Assembly (NCBI GenBank): GCA_910589385.1
Contig: CAJUTU010000002.1
Coordinates: 62,001 to 126,000 of the forward strand
From: an uncultured Lachnospiraceae bacterium
GTDB taxonomy: Bacteria > Bacillota > Clostridia > Lachnospirales > Lachnospiraceae
DNA length: 64,000 nucleotides
Direction of reading: 5' to 3'
Shown here: positions 1 to 9,014 of the stretch, piece by piece
Layout: each line of letters begins with the position of its first letter
How positions within the stretch are numbered: the first letter of the stretch is position 1
Program-made: the position numbers and the translations under genes
Notes under the pieces: generated by a model
Seen by the model: only the letters and a program-made list of their open reading frames with translations
What the model was told of the DNA's origin: nothing
The model's database searches: none

Positions 1-1
1 T

Positions 2-1792
2 GTGATCACAGGCGCTGAGCCCGCCCTTCATTGGGAGAGGTATCAGGACAATATATGGGTATATCGTGTGGACAACGGTGTATTTGGAAACTATAATCCA
101 TATACGACCTTCGTAGGCGGCGATTGGTATTTTGCTCCGGTGGTAAGACATACGGGTGCGGTGTATCTGAATGACCGTCAGCTTTACGAAGCAGAATCCC
201 TGGAGGAGTGTATCAAGGGGGAAGTGTATCCGCCGTCATGGGAGCCTGAGTGGTCTGTGTATAAATGGTATACCGAGCAGGATGGCAATGAGACAGTGAT
301 CTATGCGAATTTCCAGGGGAAAGACCCGAATGCAGAAAAGGTAGAGATTAATGTCAGAAGGAATTGTTTTATGCCGTCAAAGACAGGGGTCGGATATATT
401 ACTTTCAGCGGTTTTGCGGTCAATAAAGCGGCTACCACATGGGCGCCGCCGGCGGCTTATCAGGATGGGATGATCGGACCGCACTGGTCTAAGGGATGGA
501 TCATTGAGGACTGCGATATCAGCAACAGCAAGTGTAGCGGAATCTCCCTTGGGAAATATTATGACGAAGAAAATGATCATTATTTCACCCGGAAGAAGGT
601 AAAAAGTCCGACACAGATGGAACGCGACGCCGTATGCCGCGGGCAGTATCACGGCTGGACGAAAGAGACGGTAGGAAGCCATATTGTAAGACGCTGCCAT
701 ATCCACCACTGCGAACAGACCGGTATCGTTGGCCGTATGGGATGCGTATTCAGTCTCATTGAGGATAACAATATCCATCATATCAATAATATGCAGCAGT
801 TAGGCGGAGCAGAGATTTCAGGAATCAAACTCCACGCTGCCATTGATGTGGTCATGCGCCGCAATCATATCCACCACTCTACTATGGGGATCTGGACGGA
901 CTGGGAGGCACAGGGAACAAGGATCTCACAGAATCTTCTCCATGACAATCATTCCCCGGAGGGAACGCCGATGGCAGAGGGCGCAATGTGCAGCCAGGAC
1001 ATCTTTGTAGAGGTCAGCCATGGGCCAACGTTGATTGACAACAATATCATGCTTTCAAGAGCGGCTCTTCGTATCGCAACAGAGGGCGTGGCATGTGTAC
1101 ATAATCTGATGCTTGGCTCATTTACAGCCGTAGGGACCGGAACCGATCATTCCGCCGACGAGGCAGGCAGCCAGCCGCGTTACACGCCTTATCATATCCG
1201 CCATCGTACAGAGGTGGCAGGTTTTAACACGATTCTGCATGGAGACGACCGCATTTACAACAATATATTCGTCCAGACTTATCCGATGTTTGAGGATGCC
1301 GGGGAGGCAGAAGCATTTGGATATGATAATCAGGTGGCCGGTACGGCGGTCTTTGATGAATATCCGACCTATGATGAGTGGATTGCTCATTTTGAATTAG
1401 ATAAACCGGCGGATATGCACAAATTAATGCCGTATCATTTTGGGCATCTTCCGGTATGGATCAATGGGAATGCATATTTTAACGGTGCGAAAGCATTTAA
1501 GAAGGAACTCTCTAATCTGGTAAATGACCAGGAACAGGCCAGCGTGGAACTGGTAGAAAAGGATGGAGAATATTTTCTTAAGACCAATGTATATGATCTG
1601 CTTGATGGATATAAGACAGGCATTATCAACAGCGATATCCTGGGATATGCCTTTGAACCTGAGCAGAGATTCGAAGATCCTGACGGATCAACGATCATCT
1701 TTACGGAAGACTATCTTGGTGGACACCGGGGTGTGGCTGCGGTTCCGGGGCCGTTTGCATCCAAGGAAGCAGCGGCAAAGAAGATCTGGTAG
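2..1792 (+). CDS. Right-handed parallel beta-helix protein, 5' end outside the window
   Basis: The reading frame is open at the left edge, so the N-terminus (any signal peptide or leading domain) is missing; 596 residues are visible. From about residue 165 to 400 the chain shows the irregular short-strand pattern of a right-handed beta-helix (Pfam Beta_helix type), with recurring units such as IVRRCHIHHCEQTGIVG, NNIHHINN and RNHIHHSTMGIW, each a turn rich in Asn, His and Ile. Proteins of this fold are mostly polysaccharide lyases or glycoside hydrolases, and large intracellular members occur in Lachnospiraceae sugar loci. No family-specific catalytic residues could be assigned, so the substrate is unknown. 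An AraC-type regulator follows 91 bases downstream, which fits a carbohydrate role. The stop is at 1790-1792; no terminator hairpin is evident after it. Confidence 0.8.
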   Translation: MITGAEPALHWERYQDNIWVYRVDNGVFGNYNPYTTFVGGDWYFAPVVRHTGAVYLNDRQLYEAESLEECIKGEVYPPSWEPEWSVYKWYTEQDGNETVIYANFQGKDPNAEKVEINVRRNCFMPSKTGVGYITFSGFAVNKAATTWAPPAAYQDGMIGPHWSKGWIIEDCDISNSKCSGISLGKYYDEENDHYFTRKKVKSPTQMERDAVCRGQYHGWTKETVGSHIVRRCHIHHCEQTGIVGRMGCVFSLIEDNNIHHINNMQQLGGAEISGIKLHAAIDVVMRRNHIHHSTMGIWTDWEAQGTRISQNLLHDNHSPEGTPMAEGAMCSQDIFVEVSHGPTLIDNNIMLSRAALRIATEGVACVHNLMLGSFTAVGTGTDHSADEAGSQPRYTPYHIRHRTEVAGFNTILHGDDRIYNNIFVQTYPMFEDAGEAEAFGYDNQVAGTAVFDEYPTYDEWIAHFELDKPADMHKLMPYHFGHLPVWINGNAYFNGAKAFKKELSNLVNDQEQASVELVEKDGEYFLKTNVYDLLDGYKTGIINSDILGYAFEPEQRFEDPDGSTIIFTEDYLGGHRGVAAVPGPFASKEAAAKKIW

Positions 1793-1806
1793 GAGAGTTT
1801 TTTTAC

Positions 1807-1835
1807 TTGACAGGTTCCTTTAGAATTGCTATACA
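1807..1835 (+). promoter_or_regulatory. Sigma-A-type promoter of the AraC gene
   Basis: TTGACA at 1807-1812 and TATACA at 1830-1835 are separated by 17 bases, which is the standard spacing. The start codon at 1884 lies about 45 bases downstream. The regulator can thus be transcribed independently of the beta-helix gene. Confidence 0.55.
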
Positions 1836-1883
1836 TGAATGTAACGCAATCGCTTAAGAATGAAAATATAAGGAATTACTGTC

Positions 1884-3104
1884 ATGAGAAGAAAGATTCT
1901 GCTGAGATCGATCGTCATGCTGACACAATTGCCTGTCTATGTATATGACAGGAATGGAGAAGAGATAGAAAAATATGAGATTATTTCAAGAAATGTCAAC
2001 GTGTTTGAATCTTCGCTCATTCGGGAGATCAACCAAAGGCTGAAAACAGAAAACTTTGTCGTCATGGAGTATCATGATATCCTTCCGGTCAGAATGTACG
2101 GTTTAAGAGGAGCAGGCCATAACTACCTGCTGGGGCCGTTTGCCTACGGTTCACTGGAATCAGAAGAGATACAGCTATATATGAGAAGAGAGAAGATAGA
2201 GGATTTTCCGAGGGTACAGATCAGAGAAAGTCTGCTGGCAGCGAATCTGATCTTGAATACTTTGTCGGATGATAGATGCCAGTCCTCATCCGTCGGGAGA
2301 TCCGGTGTGGAAGGCCCGGACAGAGAACGCTTCTGGGACGGGGATGCTGGCATCGACCTGCTGGAAAGCTGCCTGAAAGAAGACGAGGACATCCGAATGC
2401 TTTCTCTGGTCAGCGAAGAATTAAGACAGAATGATAATTTTCAGTCCAATCATACGCAGGATGAGGAAAATGCTCTGTATCAATATATTGAGCAGGGGGA
2501 CGCGGAGTACTTACAAAAAAATTATGATTTTTTGTATCTGTCTCATCCGGTCATATTGGAAGACCTTCGCAGGAATGAGGAATATATGGCGGTAATCGGA
2601 ATATCACTGGCATCCCGGGCTGCGATCCGGGGCGGGCTTACATCGAAAGAAGGCTTTCTGGTCAATGATATTTATCTGAAAAAACTGTCTCAATGCAAAA
2701 GCATAACAGAGATTTATGATCTGGTAAAAGAGGCGCATATATATTGTGCTTCTCAGGTAAAGAAGAAGCGGCAGGCCCGCATAACGAACCAATATGTGGA
2801 AAGATGCAAAAAAATAATCATATCCAGGCGGCTGGAGACGATCGAACTGGGAGAACTTGCAGAAAAAATGGGGATTTCAAAAGAGTATCTGTCAAGATTA
2901 TTCAAACAGCATGAAGGAATCCCGATTGTAGAATATATTCTGAATGTTAAGATAGAGGCAGCCTGTAATATGCTGAAGTATTCGGACAGACAGGTGAACG
3001 AGATCGCAGATTATCTGAGCTTTGGGAGCCTGAGTTATTTCAGCAGGATTTTTAAGAAAAAGATGGGAGTATCGCCGCAGCAATACCGCAAAATGATCAA
3101 TTAA
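1884..3104 (+). CDS. AraC-family transcriptional regulator
   Basis: A 406-residue protein with a C-terminal AraC DNA-binding domain at about residues 305-404. Both helix-turn-helix motifs are visible: IELGELAEKMGISKEYLSRLF and the signature VNEIADYLSFGSLSYFSRIFKK, followed by the typical GVSPQQYRK end. The N-terminal 300 residues are not a cupin; they resemble the long sensory halves of Firmicute YesN/AraC-like regulators, but no defined ligand-binding domain was recognised. It has its own promoter and lies just after the beta-helix gene, so it may control that gene or a locus to the left. The ATG at 1884 is preceded by AAGGAATTACTGTC, a modest ribosome-binding site; residues MRRKILLRS follow. 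Confidence 0.85.
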   Translation: MRRKILLRSIVMLTQLPVYVYDRNGEEIEKYEIISRNVNVFESSLIREINQRLKTENFVVMEYHDILPVRMYGLRGAGHNYLLGPFAYGSLESEEIQLYMRREKIEDFPRVQIRESLLAANLILNTLSDDRCQSSSVGRSGVEGPDRERFWDGDAGIDLLESCLKEDEDIRMLSLVSEELRQNDNFQSNHTQDEENALYQYIEQGDAEYLQKNYDFLYLSHPVILEDLRRNEEYMAVIGISLASRAAIRGGLTSKEGFLVNDIYLKKLSQCKSITEIYDLVKEAHIYCASQVKKKRQARITNQYVERCKKIIISRRLETIELGELAEKMGISKEYLSRLFKQHEGIPIVEYILNVKIEAACNMLKYSDRQVNEIADYLSFGSLSYFSRIFKKKMGVSPQQYRKMIN

Positions 3105-3132
3105 ATTTTTTAGGATGCGAAAGAAAATAAAG

Positions 3133-3177
3133 ACAACTCAGACTGTGCAGATCCGGTCTGAGTTGTCTGCTTTTTAT
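3133..3177 (+). terminator. Rho-independent terminator after the AraC gene
   Basis: GACAACTCAGAC at 3133-3144 pairs perfectly with GTCTGAGTTGTC at 3157-3168 around a 12-base loop, followed by TGCTTTTTAT. It lies between convergent genes and could serve both strands. Confidence 0.85.
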
Positions 3178-3225
3178 AATTCCGCCGCCTGTTCCATGTT
3201 CCTCTTTGCTGCCACGGGACTTTTT

Positions 3226-3768
3226 TTATAGTAACTCGGAAATACAAATGTCCAGATCATCATAAATGCATGTAGTAATAATATCGTCAAAACTATATAG
3301 ACGCGTCTTTTCGTCGTATTCGAAGTCGTAAACATTGACAATATTTTTCAGAGGATTTACGATCCAGTATTCTTTGACTCCTGCAGAACGGTATTTGAAA
3401 AGTTTTATCCCATAATCCAGCCGTTCTGTGCTTGGGGAAATGACCTCGATCAGCCAATCCGGCGCGCCGCTGCAGCCGAGTTCGTTCAGTTTGTTTTTGT
3501 CGCATATCACGGAAATGTCCGGTTCCACATAATTACGGTCATCATTATTTAAAAATACTGCAAATGGGGCCGGAATTACTTCACAGTTTCCGCCGTGAGT
3601 TTTTATATATTGGTGGATAACAGAAGACAGCTCCATGATGATTTTCTGATGTCTGAAATTTGGCGGAGCCATCATATACATCTGTCCATCGATCAGTTCT
3701 GCCCTTTGCCCTTCCGGCAGAGCATAGATATCTTCGGTTGTATGATGTTTTTTTTGTGGTAATGCCAT
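3226..3768 (-). CDS. Uma2-family (DUF820) putative endonuclease
   Basis: A 180-residue protein reading from MALPQKKHH. It matches the Uma2/DUF820 pattern: an early AELIDGQMYMMAPP segment, then VEPDISVICDK and DWLIEVISPSTERLDY, i.e. the acidic and Glu positions of a PD-(D/E)XK nuclease-like fold, and a final EYWIVNPLKNIVNVY strand pair. The family is very widespread and of unproven function; a restriction-like nuclease fold is established by structure for the family. An in-frame ATG exists further upstream (3837) but the Met at 3768 follows a GGGGGG-type Shine-Dalgarno and matches the usual family length. The gene stands alone between two convergent/divergent neighbours. Confidence 0.85.
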   Translation of the reverse strand: MALPQKKHHTTEDIYALPEGQRAELIDGQMYMMAPPNFRHQKIIMELSSVIHQYIKTHGGNCEVIPAPFAVFLNNDDRNYVEPDISVICDKNKLNELGCSGAPDWLIEVISPSTERLDYGIKLFKYRSAGVKEYWIVNPLKNIVNVYDFEYDEKTRLYSFDDIITTCIYDDLDICISELL

Positions 3769-3937
3769 AAAACGCCCCCCTTTCATTTTTATAGACCGTT
3801 CCTGAAAGCAAAACATAGGAACCGTGGGTTTTGTCATGATATACGTGTATCATCTGCGCTGTAAATGGTTTTTCCTGTTCCAGTATATCAGAAAAAGCCA
3901 GACAACTCAATACTGGTGTTATGGCGGGATTGAGAGT

Positions 3938-3972
3938 CACAGTTTACGGCCTAATCGGCCGCGGACTGTAGC
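3938..3972. repeat. Intergenic imperfect palindrome, copy 1
   Basis: CAGTTTACGGCC at 3940-3951 faces GGCCGCGGACTG across a five-base spacer. Mismatched positions are G-T wobbles, so the element looks selected as an RNA hairpin. Other copies lie at 18493, 26202, 28803 and, split by an insertion, at 54966/55424. No run of T follows, so it is not a standard terminator. Confidence 0.7.
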
Positions 3973-4131
3973 AATTGAGAAACTTTCCTGTTGAAAAATG
4001 ATATGAAATACTAGCCAAATTAAAAAGTTGTAGTATAATATAATAAGTGTAGATAGCAAAACGATACGATAAATCCAATCGCATTGAATCGCACCATGAT
4101 AAATAAAATAGACGTTTAGTTATTATATACA

Positions 4132-4149
4132 CATGCGGCCTGCCGCATG
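4132..4149. promoter_or_regulatory. Perfect 18-bp palindrome upstream of the surface-protein gene
   Basis: CATGCGGC at 4132-4139 and GCCGCATG at 4142-4149 form a perfect inverted repeat with a CT centre. It lies about 95 bases downstream of a TATAAT box (4034-4039) and 94 bases before the start codon at 4243. It could be an operator or a leader hairpin; no regulator can be named. Confidence 0.4.
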
Positions 4150-4242
4150 GCGCATGTACGGATTACGCAGTGCATGCACAATCCTGATCGGAGTGTTACT
4201 TTCACAGTAAAAGGGTCTGAAAAAGTTAGGAGAGAAGTAGAA

Positions 4243-6849
4243 ATGAAAAAAGTGTTAGTAGCAGTAGCAGCAACAGCATCCCTGCCCATGCTGCTCTCTC
4301 CCATAGAGGCAGAGGCATCAACAGGGGCAACGGAGCAGGGGGAACAGCTGGCCATTACAGCAGAGGCTGAACCAACCGAATCTGCAAATGATCTCGAGGC
4401 AACGGCTGTCGGGATCAAAGCGGAAGACGATCCTGCCATAATGGCAGAATCTGAACTGGATGAGGCGACTGAATCGGCTGAACCGGATAGCCAGTTCGTC
4501 GTGGTGAACACAACCACAGAAAATGACTTCACGGATCAATTCGTCGTAACAGATGAAATTGGACTGAATAGTCAGGCAAACATTGCTATCACCTCGGAAA
4601 CTTTTGATACGGAAGAAGTGATGGGAAAAGATACGGGAGCGCCAGGGCTTGGCGATTCATTTACCACAACTCAGCTTGCTATATCAAAAACGGGATTGGA
4701 AACTGGCTTACAGATTAAATCAGACACTGAATCGGTTGTTTCATCCGATCAGTCTTTTGTGGAAAACGAAGATAAACCAGATGAGACAACCGACGCAGCC
4801 GGGTTGGACGAAAATCTCATTGCAGTGAATGAACTGTCGCCGGAAAACCAGCCAGCTACAGTAGCGGATTCTATCTACCCGACCTATCAGGAAGCCTATG
4901 ACGCTATGATTGCCCTTAAGGATAAAGAAGGGTATAAAGAGGGAACAACTTGGACGAACTACACACCTTACGGCAGTTCCGGTACACTTGGCGATGGTTA
5001 CGCCTGGAAGGGCGGACCGATCAATGGAGTGAACATGGTAGGCGCAGGCTGTGCGGCTTTCGCAATGATATTAAGCGATGCTGCCTTTGATACGTTGCCC
5101 TCAAGAACAATCATGAGCGGCAGTTTTACATACGATGACGTGAAAGTCGGTGATATCCTTCGTATCAATGGTAACAGCCACAGTGTGATCGTACTGCAAA
5201 AAACCGATGCCGGTGTTATAATTGCCGAAGGTAACTATAACAAAACTGTCCACTGGGGACGTGTCTTGACTAGGGAAGAGGTAATGGCCGCTAACTTCAT
5301 TGTGACCCGTTACCCGGCAAATTTTGTGCCGCCGGATGATGCTGAGGCTAATAAAGTAGAGCACGACGGGACGGTGGGAAACCTTAATTGGGAGCTGACG
5401 AAGAGCGGAACATTGACCATCTCCGGCAGTGGGGCGATTCCTGATTTTTCGCCTGATGATGGCAGCGTTCCAAGCTGGAATGCTCATACTTTCAATACAG
5501 TCATTATAGAGAAGGGTGTAACCAGTATCGGAGACTATGCATTTTATCAGAGTAATGCCCTTAGTATATATATTGCTGACAGCGTTACTAGTATCGGCGA
5601 TTACGCGTTCGCGAAGTCTCAATTGTTGAGTGTTACTATTCCAGGTAAGGTTACAACAATTGGTAAGGATGCTTTTTTTGAGTGCCAGAATCTGGTATCC
5701 GCGACTGTATCAGAGGGCGTAAAAAGCATCGGCGATGAGGCCTTTAGAGGCTGCACGAGCCTCACCTATATTGATTTTCCAAGTACGATTACATCTGTGG
5801 GCGCTGGAGCATTTATGGACTGTAAGGAAATGACCAGAGTGCGGTTTGCGCCAGGCAGCGCTGTGGTAACCATGGGAGATAATCTGTTTAGCCGTTGTTG
5901 GGCTCTGACCGACGTAACACTACCGGAGAAAGCAGAACGTATTAGTAACGGCATGTTTGCGAGTTGCATTTCGCTCCCTGAGTTATATATCCCGGCAGGA
6001 GTAACAACAATCTATGAGGCAGGTTCCCCCAGTGGATCACCATTTATGAACTGCGGCCGTTTAACTGTAATAAATTTCGGTGGCAGCGAGGAAACCTGGA
6101 ATAGCATAGGTGGGAAACTGGTTATCGACAATTTTGGCTTAGCTGGCAAAACGACAGTAAATTTCAATGTCGCTTTTGTCAACCCGTTCGATGATGACAC
6201 GACAACCAATCCGGATGGCGGCGATAGTGAAGACAAAGATTCGGGAGTCAGCAATGGCAGCAACAATTCGGCTGGAACAACCAAGCCAAAGCCGGGCAAT
6301 GGAAACCAGAGTACCAACGGCAGCCAGGGCGGCAGCAGCCAAGGGACGAATGGCAGTCAGGGTAATAATGGCAGCCAGAATGACCCGGCTGGCGGAACCG
6401 ATGCCAATGCCCCCGGTGCTTCTGTCGGCCAATCTCCTTCCGCACAGGCGCCGGTCATCTCTGTCAATACAACTACACTGCAGAATTCCGGCAGCAATGT
6501 TGTCATTGCGACTGCCGTAAGTGATGGAACAGAAGCAGTATGGGTGCTGGATAGATCAGACAGCCTGGCCGACGGCTCCGACACTGCTGCTAAAAAACAG
6601 GAAAAGAACGCCGCTGACGGATTAGTAAACGACCAGGATATTGCAGGCGACAATTCCGACATGCTCTCAGACGTAATCAATGCGGAAGAGATTGCGGAAA
6701 GACTCTCAGAATTAGAAGAGGAAAACGGTCAGTTGAAAGATACAGTCAGAAATCTCATTGTAGCTGCATCTGTTCTGGGAGCAGGCGCATTAGGTGAATT
6801 GTTCTATTTTTTGCGCAAGATAAGAAAAATCAAAAATCTCTTTCAGTAA
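4243..6849 (+). CDS. Surface protein with papain-like domain and BspA-type leucine-rich repeats
   Basis: The chosen start (MKKVLVAVAATAS) follows TTAGGAGAG and begins a signal peptide ending near EAEAS, giving 868 residues. Order: an acidic Thr/Ser/Glu-rich spacer to about 205; a papain-like (CHAP/NlpC-like) domain at about 210-360 with candidate Cys270 in GAGCAAFAM and His313 in GNSHSVIVL; BspA/LRR_5 repeats at about 370-640 (TSIGDYAF, KSIGDEAFRGCTSL, TSVGAGAFMDC); a Gly/Asn/Ser-rich linker at 646-726; a short coiled coil (AERLSELEEENGQL); one membrane helix at about 837-858; and a basic tail. No LPXTG motif is present, so it is probably held by the C-terminal helix. Known relatives bind host surfaces or act on peptides/peptidoglycan; the enzyme activity here is inferred. 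Confidence 0.8.
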   Translation: MKKVLVAVAATASLPMLLSPIEAEASTGATEQGEQLAITAEAEPTESANDLEATAVGIKAEDDPAIMAESELDEATESAEPDSQFVVVNTTTENDFTDQFVVTDEIGLNSQANIAITSETFDTEEVMGKDTGAPGLGDSFTTTQLAISKTGLETGLQIKSDTESVVSSDQSFVENEDKPDETTDAAGLDENLIAVNELSPENQPATVADSIYPTYQEAYDAMIALKDKEGYKEGTTWTNYTPYGSSGTLGDGYAWKGGPINGVNMVGAGCAAFAMILSDAAFDTLPSRTIMSGSFTYDDVKVGDILRINGNSHSVIVLQKTDAGVIIAEGNYNKTVHWGRVLTREEVMAANFIVTRYPANFVPPDDAEANKVEHDGTVGNLNWELTKSGTLTISGSGAIPDFSPDDGSVPSWNAHTFNTVIIEKGVTSIGDYAFYQSNALSIYIADSVTSIGDYAFAKSQLLSVTIPGKVTTIGKDAFFECQNLVSATVSEGVKSIGDEAFRGCTSLTYIDFPSTITSVGAGAFMDCKEMTRVRFAPGSAVVTMGDNLFSRCWALTDVTLPEKAERISNGMFASCISLPELYIPAGVTTIYEAGSPSGSPFMNCGRLTVINFGGSEETWNSIGGKLVIDNFGLAGKTTVNFNVAFVNPFDDDTTTNPDGGDSEDKDSGVSNGSNNSAGTTKPKPGNGNQSTNGSQGGSSQGTNGSQGNNGSQNDPAGGTDANAPGASVGQSPSAQAPVISVNTTTLQNSGSNVVIATAVSDGTEAVWVLDRSDSLADGSDTAAKKQEKNAADGLVNDQDIAGDNSDMLSDVINAEEIAERLSELEEENGQLKDTVRNLIVAASVLGAGALGELFYFLRKIRKIKNLFQ

Positions 6850-6883
6850 CATTTTTACTGTTTACAGGGGAACCGGCATAGAA

Positions 6884-6933
6884 AACAGAGCTGGCACTTC
6901 AGGGTATTCCATAGTGCCAGCTTCTGTTATTTT
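6884..6933 (+). terminator. Terminator of the surface-protein gene
   Basis: AACAGAGCTGGCACT at 6884-6898 pairs with AGTGCCAGCTTCTGTT at 6913-6928, followed by ATTTT. The stem is long, with a single mismatch. Confidence 0.8.
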
Positions 6934-7046
6934 GCAGGACTACAGGGCATACTTTCCTGGTTGACTTCCTGCGATACTGTGATTATGATTAAAATACAAA
7001 ATAATTCTAACTGTACGGTTGGAAACAGCTCAGGAGAGGATATGCT

Positions 7047-7895
7047 ATGGATGAGTTTTATCAGAGGATCGAGGATTTGAAACGGGCGCTTGCAAGGGAA
7101 AAGCTGGTTATTTTTGTGGGAGCGGGAGTTTCCAGAAATTCCAGGCTGCCCACCTGGGGACAGATGGTGCAGGTATTCGCGGAGCGGATTGGTTATCCGT
7201 CCATTGACCGGCTGGCAATGGAAGAATATATACGGATCCCACAGTATTTCTACTGCATTGATGAAAGTGAGGGACACCAGGACTATTACCGGATTTTACA
7301 GGAAATGGTCCCTATGGATGTAAAGGCAAATATTTTGGACGAACTGATCGTCTCTCTGCATCCCAGACATCTGGTCACCACGAATTATGATAAGCTGCTG
7401 GACCAGATCGCAGACGGCTATGAGATCATCTATGAGGGCAAACAGCTATTGAAAGGCACGGCAAATCAATACCTGATCAAGATGCACGGGGATATCGAGC
7501 AGGTGGAAAAAATGATCTTCAAGGAAGACGATTATCTCTATTATTCGCAGACACACCGTTTGATGGAAGTCTTTTTGAAAGCGCTGCTGATCGACCATGT
7601 TTTTTTGTTTGTGGGATATTCGCTGAATGATTATAACCTGAAAACCTTCGTAAGCTGGATCGAATATATTGCGGAGGAAATGCAGGTGAAGAAGCGGATG
7701 CACAAAAATTATTTCTTGTCCAGCAGTGAACAGGCAGAAAAGGATTATCTGCAGAAATATTATGAAGGAAAAGGTCTGGAGGTCATTAATCTCTACAGTC
7801 TTCCGGCTGAGGTGCAGGCAAGGGCGGATGAAATTATGCTGGAAGAAGATCTGGGCAGAAGGACCTATGCGGTGCTGGAATTGCTAAAGGAATAA
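7047..7895 (+). CDS. SIR2-domain protein (stand-alone)
   Basis: A 282-residue protein of the SIR2_2 type. The NAD-binding glycine motif FVGAGVSRNS is at residues 23-32, the TTNYD motif with conserved Asn113 at 111-115, and KMHGD with His147 at 145-149; these are the residues used for NAD cleavage in bacterial SIR2 defence proteins. In established systems (Thoeris ThsA, DSR, SIR2-HerA, SIR2-pAgo) such domains degrade NAD after phage infection, but they need a partner or a sensor domain. Here the protein is almost only the SIR2 domain, and neighbours are a hydrolase and a two-component system, not TIR, HerA or Argonaute. A simple NAD-dependent or DNA-defence role is inferred only. The ATG follows CAGGAGAGGATATGCT. 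Confidence 0.8.
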   Translation: MDEFYQRIEDLKRALAREKLVIFVGAGVSRNSRLPTWGQMVQVFAERIGYPSIDRLAMEEYIRIPQYFYCIDESEGHQDYYRILQEMVPMDVKANILDELIVSLHPRHLVTTNYDKLLDQIADGYEIIYEGKQLLKGTANQYLIKMHGDIEQVEKMIFKEDDYLYYSQTHRLMEVFLKALLIDHVFLFVGYSLNDYNLKTFVSWIEYIAEEMQVKKRMHKNYFLSSSEQAEKDYLQKYYEGKGLEVINLYSLPAEVQARADEIMLEEDLGRRTYAVLELLKE

Positions 7896-7963
7896 AAGCC
7901 CGTGCGCGCGCCGGAACTGCCGGGAGCGGATGGATGTTTTATGCTATGGGAGGTTTTGTGGAT

Positions 7964-8956
7964 ATGATGAATATAAAGGATTTGATACTGCCGGAAACAG
8001 GCTATGCAGAAACGATGAAAACAGTAGTGGAGCCTTACCTTGCGGGGCGGGAGACAGCCGGGTACTGTGAGCGTGAAGCAGGAAACAGGATATTTTATAC
8101 GCGGTATCTTGCAGAGCATCCCCGTGGGATTGCAGTGATTTCCCATGGCTTTACAGAAACGGTCGAAAAGTACAAAGAAAATATATATTATTTCCTAAAA
8201 GCGGGTTATCACGTATACATGCCGGAGCATTGCGGACACGGGAGGAGCTACCGGATGAAAGGGATGACGGAAGAGCTTTCGCTGGTACATATCGACCATT
8301 ACAGACGGTATGTGGATGATCTGCTGTTCGTGAGCCGTCTTGCCGCCCAGGAATTTTTGGAGCTGCCTGTCTTTTTGTACGGGCACTCTATGGGCGGCGG
8401 CATTGCTGCGGCGGCAGCGGCACAGGCGCCGGAATTGTTTCAAAAAATCGTTCTTTCCTCTCCTATGATCCGTCCGCTCTGCGGCTCTATTCCGTGGCCC
8501 ATTGCGAGTTTTGCGGTGAAGCTTTTATGCATAGCGGGGAAAAAAGATAAATATGTGATCATCCATCATCCCTATGAGGGAAAGGAACGGTTTGAAGACA
8601 GCGCGTCTATTTCCCGTGCCAGGTTTGACTATTACCGGGAAAAGCGGAGAAAAGAGCCTCTTTTCCAGATGTGCGCCGCGTCCTATGGATGGTTCCGGGA
8701 AGCGGTACGTCTGAACCGGTATCTGCAAAAGAAAGCGTGGAAACATATTGCCTGTCCGATCCTTTTGTTCCAGGCAGAGCAGGAAACGCTGGTGTCCAAA
8801 AAGGAACAAGAGCGCTTTATCCGAAAAATGTATCGGAGAGGGAAACGGGACGCGAAGCTGATCCGAGTGCCGGGTACAAAGCATGAGATCTTCAATGCAG
8901 AGAAAGAACTATTAGAAATCTACTGGAGAAGAGTATTTGGGTTCTATGCGCGGTGA
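7964..8956 (+). CDS. Alpha/beta hydrolase, monoacylglycerol-lipase/S33 type
   Basis: A 330-residue alpha/beta-hydrolase. Visible landmarks are the oxyanion strand GIAVISHGFTET, the nucleophile elbow FLYGHSMGGGIAAA (Ser in GHSMG), a late CPILLFQAEQETLVS strand that should carry the acid residue, and the final His in RVPGTKHEIFNAE. This is the lysophospholipase/monoacylglycerol lipase (PldB, Hydrolase_4) pattern; it probably cleaves lipid esters in the cytoplasm or at the membrane, since no signal peptide is present. The start at 7964 (MMNIKDLIL) is preferred because GGGAGG lies about ten bases before it. It ends 58 bases before the response-regulator gene and is probably co-transcribed. Confidence 0.85.
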   Translation: MMNIKDLILPETGYAETMKTVVEPYLAGRETAGYCEREAGNRIFYTRYLAEHPRGIAVISHGFTETVEKYKENIYYFLKAGYHVYMPEHCGHGRSYRMKGMTEELSLVHIDHYRRYVDDLLFVSRLAAQEFLELPVFLYGHSMGGGIAAAAAAQAPELFQKIVLSSPMIRPLCGSIPWPIASFAVKLLCIAGKKDKYVIIHHPYEGKERFEDSASISRARFDYYREKRRKEPLFQMCAASYGWFREAVRLNRYLQKKAWKHIACPILLFQAEQETLVSKKEQERFIRKMYRRGKRDAKLIRVPGTKHEIFNAEKELLEIYWRRVFGFYAR

Positions 8957-9014
8957 CCGGCGGCGTCGAAGAACGAGCGGATTTGAAACGGATGGGATTT
9001 CAGGAGAACAGTAT

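Noticed and set aside
4147..4242. Upstream start for the surface protein
   Set aside because: It would bury the signal peptide 32 residues inside and would begin within an 18-bp palindrome; the Met at 4243 has a good ribosome-binding site.
7047..7895. Thoeris or other named SIR2 defence system
   Set aside because: No TIR-domain protein, HerA helicase, Argonaute or SLOG domain is encoded nearby, so only the SIR2 domain itself can be claimed.
8937..9014. Upstream start for the response regulator overlapping the hydrolase gene
   Set aside because: The extra 26 residues are Arg-rich and unlike any receiver domain; AGGAGA sits before the Met at 9015.
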